Shown here: piece after piece, positions 38,003 to 46,628 of the stretch
Position numbering within the stretch: the stretch's first letter is position 1
How the letters are laid out: each line of letters starts with the position of its first letter
NCBI GenBank assembly: GCA_003151595.1
Contig: PLXW01000007.1
Location: 4,403-68,402, forward strand
DNA from: Myxococcales bacterium
GTDB lineage: Bacteria; Myxococcota; Polyangia; Polyangiales; Polyangiaceae
DNA length: 64,000 nt
Direction of reading: 5' to 3'
Translations under genes and position numbers: made by a program
The notes under the pieces: model-generated
What the model saw: only the letters and a program-made list of their open reading frames with translations
What the model was told of the DNA's origin: nothing
The model's database searches: none

Positions 38003-40354
38003 CTAGTCCGTACCGCCCTTGTCCTTGTCTTTGTCGTCTGCGGCGGTCTTCTTCGCGTCCTTGTCCTTGTGCGTGTCTTCCCAGTGCTGGCCGGCGCTCT
38101 CGTACGCGTCCCACGAGTCGAGCATCTCGCCCATCTGCGAGGCCAGCGCCGGCTGCGCGTCGCTCAGGTTCGACAGCTCGTCGGGGTCGCGCTTGATGTC
38201 GAGCAGCATGTTCATGTTGTTGCTCATGTCGTGAATGAACTTCATCTCGTTGTCCGGAGCGAGCAGGGCGCGCTCCTCGAAGTGCACGCCCGAGCGCCAC
38301 AGGTCGCCGTAGAAGTAGAGGTTCCTCGCAGGCATCGGCGCCCCTTCGATGTACGGCATGAGATCCCACGCTTGCGACGCGGGCTCGTGCGCGAGCCCCG
38401 TGAGGTGCTCGATCGTCGGCATCAAGTCGGTGAGGTTCATCGGCGTGTCGATGGCGATCGGCTGCGCCCCCGGAACGCGCGCCAGGAGGAGCACGCGGAT
38501 GTCGGGCTGGAAGAGCGAGTTGCCGTGCTTGGTGAAGCCGTGCTCGCCGAACAGCTCGCCGTGATCGGAGAAGATGAAGATCGCGGTGTTCTTGTCGTCG
38601 CTGCGGGCCTTGAACGAATCGATGAGTCGCCCGAGCTGCTCATCGCAGTAGGTGAGCGCGCTGTCGTAGAGATCGACCGGCGCGTCGCCGTAGTCCCACT
38701 CCCCGTGCTTGATGTACGGGTCGTGCACGCAGCCGTAGTGAAGGAACAAGAAGTACGGCGTCGTCCCGTCTTGCGGAACGGTCTTCAGGTAGCCGATGGC
38801 CGCGTCGGTCGTGAGCTGCGCGGAGTTATGGTACGTCTCCTTCCACTCGTTCACGTTCCAGGGGGTCGTCCAGATCCGGAAGCCCTGCCCGATGTCGTGA
38901 ACGTGCTGGAGCACGTACGAGAGCGTGTAGCCGACGCGATCGTAGCCGAGCGGCGAGAGGCGCTCGGCGAGCGTGACGGCCTCGGGCAGCAACCAGAAGT
39001 CGACGCCGGTGCCGCGCTTCTGCGGAATGCGCGCGACCTCGAGCCCGGTGAACATCTGCGACATCGTGAAGCGCGTCGACGGGGCCGCCGTGTACGCATT
39101 CTTGAACCACGTCGACTCGCTCTTGAACCGATCGAGCCTCGGCGACGTCGCCCGCTTGTAGCCGTTCATGCTCAGGTGATCGGGGCGCAGCGCGTCGACG
39201 TGAATGAGCACGACGTTGAAGCGCGAAGGAGCGCCCGGAATCGGCGGCGTCACGACCGCGGGCTGCGGCGTCGGCTTGTACGGCTTGGCGTCCGAGCCGG
39301 AGCAGTTCTCGTCGATGCCGTTGTCCGGGATGTCCGTCGCGTTGGGGTGGATGTCGGCGTTGTGATCGTCGCAGTCGCCGCCGCCGAGGATGGCCGAGTA
39401 GCCGTCGTGATCGTGATCGACGAGCCTGCGCGCCGTCGTGATGAGGAGCGACGCATACGGCGCGCGCGAGAGGACGCCGAGTCGCGCGGTGTCGCTCAGG
39501 TGATCGAGCGCGAGCGCCGAGGACGACGTGAGCACGAACGCGACCGCCAGGAGCACGAGCCCGTGGAGTCGCCTCTTCATCTGAAAGAGCGCGACGCGTG
39601 AGCCAATCTCCGGCCCGACCACGAAGCCCACCAGCGCCGCGGCCGGCGTGATGGCGTGCGACGGCGGAAGGAAGACGTACATGGCGATGACGCCGACGAT
39701 CGTGATCGTGAGCCCCGGCACCGGTAGCCACACCGGCGGCGTGGGGAGCCGCTTTCCGATCCTCGCCACGAGCCAGCCCACGGGCTTTGTGAGTAGCGTG
39801 GACACGAGCGCGCTGGCTGCCATCATCAAGATCCCGAGCGCGACGGTCGCCGTCACCGCGACGCGCGCGCTCTGGAGCTCGCCGATGCGCATCCCCAGCT
39901 GCCAGGTGAGCGCCGCGCCGAGCGCCAGAGCGAGCGCGAACAGGACGATTCCGGACCCTTCGTTCTCCTTCTTGTCGGCGCCGAGCCCCGCGCGCACGTG
40001 ACGGCCGAGCGCGATCGAGGTCGGACGATCGAGGAGCCACGCCACCGGCGCCGCCGCGAGCGCCAACGGGAAGGCCAGAAAGCATGCCGCCTCGATCCCC
40101 GCGATGAGCGCCGTCCCGCCCCCCGCGTGCGCGCGAAACGTCGTGCTCGACGCGACCAGCCCGTCTTCGATGACGGCGAAGAGCACCGCGTAGAGGAGAC
40201 GATCGCGCGCGCTCACGTCGATCGGCACCGCGTCGCCCCCGTCGTCCTCCGAGGCGGACCTGCTCGACACGCGCGAAGTGGCCTCGTCGAGCGAAGGCTC
40301 CGTGGCTTCAGGTTGCGATGCGTGAGCGCGCGGCTCTTCTTGCGACGAGAGCAT
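38003..40354 (-). CDS. Membrane sulfatase-fold protein with MopE-type metal-binding motif
   Basis: 783 aa. An acidic N-terminal tail precedes about six transmembrane helices (55-320). Next comes a calcium/copper-binding motif of the MopE kind, DHDHDGYSAILGGGDCDDHN followed by DIHPNATDIPDNGIDENCSG. The catalytic domain then starts at FNVVLIHVDALRPDHLSMNG and continues with the active-site region TRFTMSQMFTG, where CxPSR is absent and Thr occupies the nucleophile site, LFLHYGCVHDPYIKHGEWDY, IFIFSDHGELFGEHGFTKHG. The C-terminal tail is a Lys/Asp repeat. Probably a periplasmic phosphotransferase or hydrolase whose activity may depend on a bound metal (inference). Paralogous in layout to the lipoprotein at 6306. 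Confidence 0.85.
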   Translation of the reverse strand: MLSSQEEPRAHASQPEATEPSLDEATSRVSSRSASEDDGGDAVPIDVSARDRLLYAVLFAVIEDGLVASSTTFRAHAGGGTALIAGIEAACFLAFPLALAAAPVAWLLDRPTSIALGRHVRAGLGADKKENEGSGIVLFALALALGAALTWQLGMRIGELQSARVAVTATVALGILMMAASALVSTLLTKPVGWLVARIGKRLPTPPVWLPVPGLTITIVGVIAMYVFLPPSHAITPAAALVGFVVGPEIGSRVALFQMKRRLHGLVLLAVAFVLTSSSALALDHLSDTARLGVLSRAPYASLLITTARRLVDHDHDGYSAILGGGDCDDHNADIHPNATDIPDNGIDENCSGSDAKPYKPTPQPAVVTPPIPGAPSRFNVVLIHVDALRPDHLSMNGYKRATSPRLDRFKSESTWFKNAYTAAPSTRFTMSQMFTGLEVARIPQKRGTGVDFWLLPEAVTLAERLSPLGYDRVGYTLSYVLQHVHDIGQGFRIWTTPWNVNEWKETYHNSAQLTTDAAIGYLKTVPQDGTTPYFLFLHYGCVHDPYIKHGEWDYGDAPVDLYDSALTYCDEQLGRLIDSFKARSDDKNTAIFIFSDHGELFGEHGFTKHGNSLFQPDIRVLLLARVPGAQPIAIDTPMNLTDLMPTIEHLTGLAHEPASQAWDLMPYIEGAPMPARNLYFYGDLWRSGVHFEERALLAPDNEMKFIHDMSNNMNMLLDIKRDPDELSNLSDAQPALASQMGEMLDSWDAYESAGQHWEDTHKDKDAKKTAADDKDKDKGGTD

Positions 40355-40428
40355 CCGTATTACCTCACCCTAATCGAAGAAACGCCGGGTTGGCGCCAGG
40401 GATCGAGGGACGAGTCGAAGGGACACAT

Positions 40429-40449
40429 ACGCCCCTCGCGCGGGGGCGT
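40429..40449. terminator. Possible hairpin between two leftward genes
   Basis: ACGCCCC (40429-40435) and GGGGCGT (40443-40449) form a perfect seven-base stem with a seven-base loop. No T-run follows on either side, so intrinsic termination is uncertain. It lies upstream of the sulfatase gene and downstream of the small lipoprotein gene. Confidence 0.35.
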
Positions 40450-40516
40450 GGTGATAGGTCCGACGGACGGGGGCTTCCTACCGACGAGAGGACCGCCATC
40501 CCAGACGGAGTGCCTG

Positions 40517-40912
40517 TCACTCCGGTCGCTTGCACATTCCCCGCGCGCCGCACTTCCCTTTGGTCGGGGGGACAGGGCAGTCGGCGTCGTCGTCGCAGCG
40601 AATCGAACAGTAGCCATCGTGCTCGACGGCTTCGCCCGAGTCGCGCCGCTCGTGCCCGGCGTCGGCGCCCTTGATGCGCCTGTGAAAGCAGACGCTTGCG
40701 CCACAGTCGGCATCCGTCACGCAGAGCGCGCCGAACGGTTTCGCCGTCGAGGCGTCGCTCACCGCAACCGGCGCGGGTGAGGCCGAGGCAGCTTCGGGTA
40801 TGGCGCGGGGCGCGGAGGGGGTCGATGCCGGATCGATCCGGGTGCTCGATGCGTCGCGGCGCGAGCACCCCACCAACCCGAGAGTTACGGCCACCACCGC
40901 CCCCCAATTCAT
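40517..40912 (-). CDS. Cysteine-rich lipoprotein
   Basis: 131 aa with lipobox LGLVGC (Cys16) and an Ala/Ser/Pro linker. The C-terminal 65 residues have ten or so cysteines in the arrangement LCVTDADCG, VCFHRR, GYCSIRCDDDADCPVPP, KCGARGMC, a repeat style common in myxobacterial secreted proteins (DxDC units). Probably disulfide-bonded and envelope-anchored. No enzyme motif. Its start is divergent from the small membrane gene at 40958. Confidence 0.7.
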   Translation of the reverse strand: MNWGAVVAVTLGLVGCSRRDASSTRIDPASTPSAPRAIPEAASASPAPVAVSDASTAKPFGALCVTDADCGASVCFHRRIKGADAGHERRDSGEAVEHDGYCSIRCDDDADCPVPPTKGKCGARGMCKRPE

Positions 40913-40957
40913 CGCTGGAGCTTGTCACGGCGATCCTTCCGTGCGAAAGCCGGGCGC

Positions 40958-41209
40958 ATGTGGATCTCCGCAAGGCGTGCGATTTGGTTCTCTTCGATCC
41001 CGACGGCGATCGGCCTCGTCGCGGCGGGACTCGCGATCGAACCGTCGCGGGCGTCGATGTACCTCTACGTCGCCAGCGTGCTGTGCGCCGGGGCGACCGT
41101 CGTTCGCTTCATCGTGAACGACCTCGCGCCGTCCGAAACGTTCGAGTCCGAGCGTCGCCGATCCGACGTTCAACCCAACGTCACGACCACGCGCGCCATC
41201 AAGATCTAG
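40958..41209 (+). CDS. Small membrane protein of unknown function
   Basis: 83 aa from the ATG at 40958; a TTG at 40922 would add 12 basic residues. Two hydrophobic helices (about 8-27 and 33-52) are followed by a polar tail with Arg and Asp/Glu. No family recognised. It is divergent from the lipoprotein at 40912, 45 bases apart, and converges on the channel-like gene. The support is moderate: length, hydrophobic pattern and third-position GC. Confidence 0.45.
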   Translation: MWISARRAIWFSSIPTAIGLVAAGLAIEPSRASMYLYVASVLCAGATVVRFIVNDLAPSETFESERRRSDVQPNVTTTRAIKI

Positions 41210-41260
41210 CGGCGCCAAAGGCGTCCGCGTCTACATGACCCATACGACGGAGCTCGTCGG

Positions 41261-41635
41261 TTACTCCGACAAGTCCCGAGCGCGCAGCACCTGCAGGATC
41301 TCGTCGAGCTTGGCGACGATCGCCGACTCGCCGTCAGCCGGCGCGCGCGACGCCTCCAGCGCGCGGCCCGACATCGCCGGCCCCACGGTCATCACCACGG
41401 CCCCGATGGCGCGCCCCATCGGCGTGACCGGGAAGATGTTCGCGTAGCCGACCGAGAGCGACGTCGCGATGTAGTGGTACGCGTCCCAGATCGTCGTCAC
41501 GCTCGGGTTGTGCCCCTCCTCGGCCAGGAAGAAGAGCACCGTCGCCCACCCCACGAGCGCGCCGAGCTCCTCGGCCGGCGCCATGGGCTGCGGCGACGAC
41601 TCTGCGGTCATCGGTGAAGAGGTCGACGCATTCAT
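41261..41635 (-). CDS. Small two-helix channel-like protein (Ion_trans_2-like)
   Basis: 124 aa. A first helix (about 28-40), then TIWDAYHYIATSLSVGYANI, then FPVTPMGRAIGAVVMTVGPA and a soluble tail (IVAKLDEILQVLRARD). The layout helix-pore-helix and SVGYAN at the position of TVGYGD fit a two-TM potassium-channel pore with a degenerate selectivity filter. A tetrameric pore is plausible but selectivity for K+ is doubtful. It starts 6 bases after the flotillin stop, so it is the third gene of that operon. Confidence 0.6.
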   Translation of the reverse strand: MNASTSSPMTAESSPQPMAPAEELGALVGWATVLFFLAEEGHNPSVTTIWDAYHYIATSLSVGYANIFPVTPMGRAIGAVVMTVGPAMSGRALEASRAPADGESAIVAKLDEILQVLRARDLSE

Positions 41636-41641
41636 CGTCGG

Positions 41642-43453
41642 CTACGCGTTCGCCGACGGATCGTGATCGCCGTTCGAACCGCGCTTCTCCGGGCGAAGCG
41701 TCGTGGGCGCGACCGTCGCTGCCAGCACCGATTTCACGGCCTCGACGTCGGCGAACTTCATCACCTCTCTGAGGATCGGCATCATCGCCGACGCTTCCAG
41801 GATCGTCTTCGCGACCGGCCCCATGGCGTTGCCGAGCAGCGGCATTCCTCCGAGACCATTTCCGTTCGCGCCCGCGCTCCCGCCCAAGCCCGACGCGCCG
41901 CTCACGTTGAGCACCTTGATCTCGCCGATCCGCTCCGCCGGCTTCATCATCTCGTGCACGATCGCGGGCGCCTGCGCGAGCAGCTGCATCAGCGTCTCCT
42001 GCAGCAATATCTCGCGCGACTTCCCGTTCGACGCGGCGATCTTCTCGCGAAGAACCTCGGCCTCCTTGAGCCCGGCTTCGCGCCGCGCTTCGGCGAGCCG
42101 CGTGATGCTCATGGCTTGCAGCTCCGCGGCCTCGGCCTCGGCCTTCGCGCGGATCTTCACGGCGTCCGACTGCCCTTGCGAATCGAGGCGCGTCGACTCG
42201 GCCTGCGCGTCGGCGACGGCCTTCTGCGCGTTCGCTTGGGCGTCTACCTCGACCTTCCGCTTGAACGCCGCCATCTCCGCCGCGATCTTCTGCTGCTCGG
42301 CGTCCTTCTGCGACGACACGATCGCGATCCGCTTCTGCCGCTCGGCCTCGGCGACCTGCGCCACGGTGATGACCTCTTGATCGGCCTTCTCACGCAACGC
42401 GAGCGCGCTCGCCTTCTGCGCGTCGGCCTCGGCCGACTCCTTGGCCTTCATGGTCAGCGTGATCTGCTTGTCGACCTGCGCCGCTTCGATCGTCTTCTCT
42501 TTGTCGACCAACGCCGCTTCGATCGTCTTCTGCTTCCCGATCTCCGCGACCTGCTCGGTCTGCTCTTTCTTCGCGCGCTCGACCGCGATGTTCGCCTGCC
42601 GCTGGATGTCTCGCGACTCGATGGCTTCGCTCTTCGCGAGCTCGGCCTTCGCCGCGGCCTCCTCCTCGCGCGCCTTCCCCTCGCGGAGCATGCGCGACTG
42701 CGTGGCCACGTTGATCTCCTGCTCGCGCTGGATCTCTGCGGTGCGCTCGGCCTCCTCCTGCACCTTGCGCTTCACGAGGATGTTCTTCTCGACGACCGTG
42801 TTGGTGACCGTCTGCCGCCCCGAGGCGCCGAAGATGTCGTCGGCGCGCATCTCGCTTAGCGGCGTCTGCGTGAGCTCGGTGATCGTGACCGACTCGAGCG
42901 TGAAGCCGTTGCGACCGAGGTCTTCGCGGAGCGCGTTGGAGACCTCGAGCGCGAAATGCTCGCGCTTCAAGTGCAGCTCGAGGAAATCGTTCTGCGCGGC
43001 GACGGCTCGAAGGGCGCCGATCAACTTGGGTTCCAAGAGCTGCTGCCCCTTGGTGCGAATCGCGTCGCTCGAGGCGTGCCCTTCGTCGATGCCGATCGTC
43101 CGCGCGGCCTTCTTCACGTCGTCTTCGTTCGGCTCGACGCGGATGTAGAACTCGGCCGAGAGGTTCGTCGAGATGTAGTCCTTGGTGACGAGCGCGTCGT
43201 GCCCGCCGCGGCGAATCGTGAGGCCGATCGTCGAGAGCGACATCGTCGCCGCGCGGTGGAGCACCGGCACGATCCAGCACGCGCGCCCGATGAAGACGTC
43301 GGTGGTCGCGCGGCCGATCCGGATGATCGCCTCCGACGGCGAAGGTCTCTTGAGGAAGCGCGCCATCGCCCCCACGAAGAAGAGGAAGAAGAACGTGACC
43401 CCGGCGACGATCGCCACCGCGAGCTGCCAGACCTGGAACCCTTCGAACTTCAC
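41642..43453 (-). CDS. Flotillin (SPFH/band 7 protein, YqiK-like)
   Basis: 603 aa from the GTG at 43453, placed by a strong ribosome site (GGGGAGGT at 43457-43464). An N-terminal hydrophobic helix (about 8-30), an SPFH domain (about 40-230: CWIVPVLHRAATMSLSTIGL, LTQTPLSEMRADDIFGAS), then a long Glu/Ala/Lys/Gln-rich coiled coil of EA repeats (about 240-500), and a Gly-rich C-terminus (GASGLGGSAGANGNGLGGMP). This is the flotillin layout, for membrane microdomain scaffolding at the inner face. It follows a YqiJ-like gene, as in the E. coli yqiJK pair, and precedes a channel-like gene. Confidence 0.92.
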   Translation of the reverse strand: MKFEGFQVWQLAVAIVAGVTFFFLFFVGAMARFLKRPSPSEAIIRIGRATTDVFIGRACWIVPVLHRAATMSLSTIGLTIRRGGHDALVTKDYISTNLSAEFYIRVEPNEDDVKKAARTIGIDEGHASSDAIRTKGQQLLEPKLIGALRAVAAQNDFLELHLKREHFALEVSNALREDLGRNGFTLESVTITELTQTPLSEMRADDIFGASGRQTVTNTVVEKNILVKRKVQEEAERTAEIQREQEINVATQSRMLREGKAREEEAAAKAELAKSEAIESRDIQRQANIAVERAKKEQTEQVAEIGKQKTIEAALVDKEKTIEAAQVDKQITLTMKAKESAEADAQKASALALREKADQEVITVAQVAEAERQKRIAIVSSQKDAEQQKIAAEMAAFKRKVEVDAQANAQKAVADAQAESTRLDSQGQSDAVKIRAKAEAEAAELQAMSITRLAEARREAGLKEAEVLREKIAASNGKSREILLQETLMQLLAQAPAIVHEMMKPAERIGEIKVLNVSGASGLGGSAGANGNGLGGMPLLGNAMGPVAKTILEASAMMPILREVMKFADVEAVKSVLAATVAPTTLRPEKRGSNGDHDPSANA

Positions 43454-43467
43454 AGCGACCTCCCCTT

Positions 43468-44244
43468 CTACTTCCGACTTCGATCCTGCTTCCCACGCTC
43501 GGAGGCGCGCGCCTCGTCGGCTGTTGCCTCGCCCTCGCCCTCGCTCTCGACCATCACGCGCTTGCCGCCGGCCGTCGCCGTGAAGAGCTCGGACCCGGCA
43601 TCGTACTCGACGAGAATCACCTCGTCGCCACGCACGAGCTCCGCGTCGCGGGGATCCATTCGCGCGTGGACCATGATCTCGTTTCCGCGGTCGTCGCGCA
43701 CACGCACCTCGCCGAAGCGGGCGTCGAGCTTGGCGCTGGCGACGACGCCGATCTTGCCGGCGAGATCGTTCTTCGTGGTCGACCCTTTGCCGCCGACGTC
43801 GACGAGCTTCCCCGCCATGCGCGAGAAGAGGCGCACCGCGACGAGCGCGATCGCGAGCGACAACCCGAGCGACGCGGGGAACCCCCACGGCGGGAGCGCA
43901 CCGCCGGCGTGCATGAAGAAGAAGCTGTTGAAGAACAGCCCGAACACGCCGGCGAACAGGAACAGGACGACCCACACGACCATGAACGGGACGCGCCCCA
44001 CGCCGAAGAACGCGAGCACGTCGTGCATCCCGACGGAGTCGGCGTCGTGATCGGCGTCGGCGTCCGCGTCGTGGTCCGCGTCGGCGTCGGCATCGACGTC
44101 CGCATCGGCGTCGGCGTCCACGTCGGCGTCCCCTCCGTGGGACGCGATCCCGATGACCTGAAGGCCGAAAAACACGACCACCAAGCCGAGCATCACGAGG
44201 AACGGCAGGTTCCACCAGTGATCGAGAAACTCCCCAAACCCCAC
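43468..44244 (-). CDS. YqiJ/NfeD-like membrane protein with Asp/Ala/His repeat
   Basis: 258 aa. Helix 1 (about 14-35), then an acidic repeat (DADVDADADADVDADADADH and more, about 39-70), helices 2 and 3 (about 78-105, 120-145), and an OB-fold C-terminal domain (KNDLAGKIGVVASAKLDARF, GDEVILVEYD). This is the YqiJ/DUF1449 layout, which partners flotillins; NfeD-type OB folds are thought to regulate them. The Asp-rich stretch is not usual for the family and may bind divalent metals on the extracytoplasmic side (inference). Fourteen bases precede flotillin. Divergent from the lamin-tail lipoprotein. Confidence 0.85.
   Translation of the reverse strand: MGFGEFLDHWWNLPFLVMLGLVVVFFGLQVIGIASHGGDADVDADADADVDADADADHDADADADHDADSVGMHDVLAFFGVGRVPFMVVWVVLFLFAGVFGLFFNSFFFMHAGGALPPWGFPASLGLSLAIALVAVRLFSRMAGKLVDVGGKGSTTKNDLAGKIGVVASAKLDARFGEVRVRDDRGNEIMVHARMDPRDAELVRGDEVILVEYDAGSELFTATAGGKRVMVESEGEGEATADEARASERGKQDRSRK
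44037..44132 (+). repeat. Hexamer-like tandem tract (GGCGTC variants)
   Basis: Imperfect repeats of GGCGTC, CGCGTC and GTGGTC across about 96 bases encode the Asp/Ala/Val/His repeat of the YqiJ-like protein on the minus strand. Confidence 0.75.
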
Positions 44245-44357
44245 GCGGCGAGCCTACGCGAAGCGGGCTTCGCGGTGCTTTGAATCGGGGCTGGGTCAAG
44301 GCGTCGCGCGAATGTGACTTGCGCGCGGGGGGTTTGCGCTTCAGAAGGTGCAGCGTT

Positions 44358-45224
44358 TTGACGACGAATTTACGTGGAATCAGGCAAAGCGGGATCGCGA
44401 TCGTACTGGGCGCGGCGGTCGCGTGGTCGTGTGCGTCGGGGAACATCGACGATACGAACATCGGCGGTCTCGGGAGCCCCGACGGAGGGACGGTCCTCGA
44501 CGCCTTCGTCCTCGGCGACGCGGCCCCTTCGCCGCCGACAGGCGACGACGACTCCGGTCTCGTCGTCGGCGACGACTCCAGCGTCCCGACGGGGGACGAC
44601 GACTCGAGCGTGCCCACGGGCGACGACGACTCGGGGAACGTGATCGGTGACGACTCGGCCCAGCCGCCCGTCGACGCCGGGCACGACGCGGGACACGATG
44701 CGGGTCATGACGCGGGCCCGGTCGACTCCGGATGCGGGAGTGCCGCCATCGTCGTGAACGAAGTGCAGACGACGGGCGTGAGCAGCGGCTCGGACGAGTG
44801 GATCGAGTTGTTCAATCCGTCGTCGTGCGCGGTCGACATCACGGGATGGAAGCTGAAGTACCTCGCGTCGGCCGGGACGTCGCCGTCGACGCTATGGACC
44901 GCGCCGTCAGGGACGACGCTCGCCTCCAACGGGTACGGCGTCGCCGCTGGCTCCGCGTACACCGGCGCGGCGACTCCGATCTCCCCCGTGCTCAGCAGCG
45001 GCCTGGCCGAAGCAGGCGGCGGCGTCGCGCTCTACGACGTCAACGCGACGCTCATCGACAGCGTCGGCTACGGAGACGCGACGAACACCTACGTAAAGAC
45101 CGCGGCTGCGGGCGAAGCGACGGCCGGCAAGTCGATCGCACGGATGCCGAACGGCACCAACACGAACGACAACGCCACCGACTTCGCCATCGACAGCACG
45201 CCGTCACCCGGCGCGAGCAACTGA
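44358..45224 (+). CDS. Lipoprotein with lamin-tail domain
   Basis: 288 aa from the TTG at 44358, supported by AGAAGGTG 8 bases upstream; alternative starts lack a ribosome site. Signal peptide ends VAWSC (Cys about 25). A low-complexity region follows with PTGDDDS repeats and HDAG repeats (DNA: 12-bp units at 44682-44717). The C-terminal domain reads IVVNEVQTTGVSSGSDEWIE, LFNPSSCAVDITGWKLKY, the lamin-tail (LTD) fold often found in secreted nucleases and surface proteins. No catalytic domain is attached. Ends before a bidirectional terminator. Confidence 0.8.
   Translation: MTTNLRGIRQSGIAIVLGAAVAWSCASGNIDDTNIGGLGSPDGGTVLDAFVLGDAAPSPPTGDDDSGLVVGDDSSVPTGDDDSSVPTGDDDSGNVIGDDSAQPPVDAGHDAGHDAGHDAGPVDSGCGSAAIVVNEVQTTGVSSGSDEWIELFNPSSCAVDITGWKLKYLASAGTSPSTLWTAPSGTTLASNGYGVAAGSAYTGAATPISPVLSSGLAEAGGGVALYDVNATLIDSVGYGDATNTYVKTAAAGEATAGKSIARMPNGTNTNDNATDFAIDSTPSPGASN
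44682..44717 (+). repeat. 12-bp tandem repeat, three copies
   Basis: Three units based on CACGACGCGGGA encode the HDAG repeat in the lamin-tail lipoprotein linker. Confidence 0.85.
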
Positions 45225-45240
45225 GGGCGGACAAAAGAAC

Positions 45241-45280
45241 GAAGCGCCTCGGCCACGGAAAACCGGGGCGTCGGCGCTTC
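45241..45280. terminator. Bidirectional intrinsic terminator
   Basis: Arms GAAGCGCC (45241-45248) and GGCGCTTC (45273-45280) pair perfectly and are extended by partly complementary inner bases. TGATTTT follows on the plus side and CAAAAG (as on the minus side, ...GTTCTTTTGT) flanks the other end, so it can stop both the lipoprotein gene and the leftward kinase gene. Confidence 0.75.
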
Positions 45281-45298
45281 TGATTTTCGATCCTGGAC

Positions 45299-46414
45299 CT
45301 ACTCGTCCGTACCGTTGATCTTCAGCCGTTTCGGGAGGGGAATCTTGCCGGCCTTGAGCACCAGGCCGCTCTCGCGATCGCCCGGGACTTCCCGCGGGGT
45401 GATCTCGTCGAGGGAGGGGTGCTCGTCGGTGATCGGATCGACGGGCTCTTCGAGCGCGCCGAGCTCGGCGATGAGCGATCGGAGGAACATGCGCCCGTCG
45501 CCGACGCCCATCGAGAGCCCCACCCGACGGAGCTCGTAGGCCATCGCCGTGGCGTGCGGGTAGCGGCGCGCGGGATCGACCTCGAGCGCGCGTTGCAGGA
45601 TGGCGCGCACCTCGGGATGGATCTGCAGCTCGGTGAAGGTCGGAGGGACGTAACCGTCGCGCGCGTGCTCGAGCGCCTGCGTCTCCGTGATGTCGGCGGC
45701 GAAGCGCGGACCGATGAGCATCTCGCGGAGCACGATGCCGAGTGAGAACACGTCGCTTCGCGTGTCGCCCGGTCGCCCGCGCGCCATCTCCGGCGCCGTC
45801 GACGCCGCGCGCGACGCGACCTCGGCCCGCGATCGCACACCCGATCCCCAGCGCGCCACCTGCCCGAGGCCAAAGTCCGACAGCTTCACTTCGCCGAACG
45901 TCGAGAGCAGCACCTGCTGCGTCGTCACGTCGAGGTGGGCGATCCCGGCGTGCACGCCTTCGGGCGTCGTCGCCAGCCGCGCGCCGCTGAGCGCCTCGGC
46001 GATCTCGGTCGTCACGAAGAGCGCGAGGTCGAGCGGGATGCGCCGACCGATCCGCGTACGACGCGCCATGAACGTGGCCAGCGTCATCCCTTCGACGAGC
46101 TCGGTGATCACGATCGCGTGACGCCTATCGATCATCGCCAGCTCGTACGTCTGCACCGCGTTCGGATGAACGACGTACCCCGCGCGCTGCGCCGCGCGCC
46201 CGAGCGTGATGAGCGCGGACTCGGGCTCGTCGCTCGTCCCGAGGTCGTAGAGCTTCACGACGACCGGCCTGCGCACGAACGAGTCGGTCTCGAGGATGCC
46301 GCGGTACGCGACCGCCGCGCTCCCACGACCGAGCTCGGCGACGAGCGTCACCTTGCGTCGGCCCGGGAGGGCGATCGACCTGTGGAGCGGTGAGATCGGA
46401 TTGGCGGAGGTCAT
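45299..46414 (-). CDS. Atypical Ser/Thr kinase (possible pseudokinase)
   Basis: 371 aa from the ATG at 46414. The kinase fold is clear: ELGRGSAAVAYRG loop, VVVKLYDLG (Lys), IVITELVEGMTL hinge, LSDFGLGQV (DFG), STAPEMARG, SDVFSLGIVLREML. The catalytic loop is HLDVTTQQVLL (His160, Asp162), lacking the usual Lys (a Thr is common in myxobacteria) and with Gln instead of the metal-binding Asn. Reduced or altered catalysis is likely. There is no transmembrane helix; the C-terminal 100 residues are a short helical extension. It converges on the lipoprotein gene across a terminator. Confidence 0.8.
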   Translation of the reverse strand: MTSANPISPLHRSIALPGRRKVTLVAELGRGSAAVAYRGILETDSFVRRPVVVKLYDLGTSDEPESALITLGRAAQRAGYVVHPNAVQTYELAMIDRRHAIVITELVEGMTLATFMARRTRIGRRIPLDLALFVTTEIAEALSGARLATTPEGVHAGIAHLDVTTQQVLLSTFGEVKLSDFGLGQVARWGSGVRSRAEVASRAASTAPEMARGRPGDTRSDVFSLGIVLREMLIGPRFAADITETQALEHARDGYVPPTFTELQIHPEVRAILQRALEVDPARRYPHATAMAYELRRVGLSMGVGDGRMFLRSLIAELGALEEPVDPITDEHPSLDEITPREVPGDRESGLVLKAGKIPLPKRLKINGTDE

Positions 46415-46628
46415 CGCGGGGGGTCTCCCTTTCACGATTGCAATGACCGAACCGCGTGCGACGAGGCACGCGAATGTGGGGTTCCACGAGCTTTGCGGCA
46501 CCTCGAGTGACAGGCCTGGGGATGGCTGGATCCACGCGCCGGATCCACGCGGAATCTCCGGGTTGTTGTGCGCACGTGTGCGCGCTTCGCTTCTGCGTTC
46601 TGCGACCGACGGAGTACAGTGCGACGCG

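Noticed and set aside
43454..44617. Long upstream extension of the flotillin frame
   Set aside because: It overlaps the YqiJ-like gene and is arginine-rich; the GTG at 43453 has a strong ribosome site.
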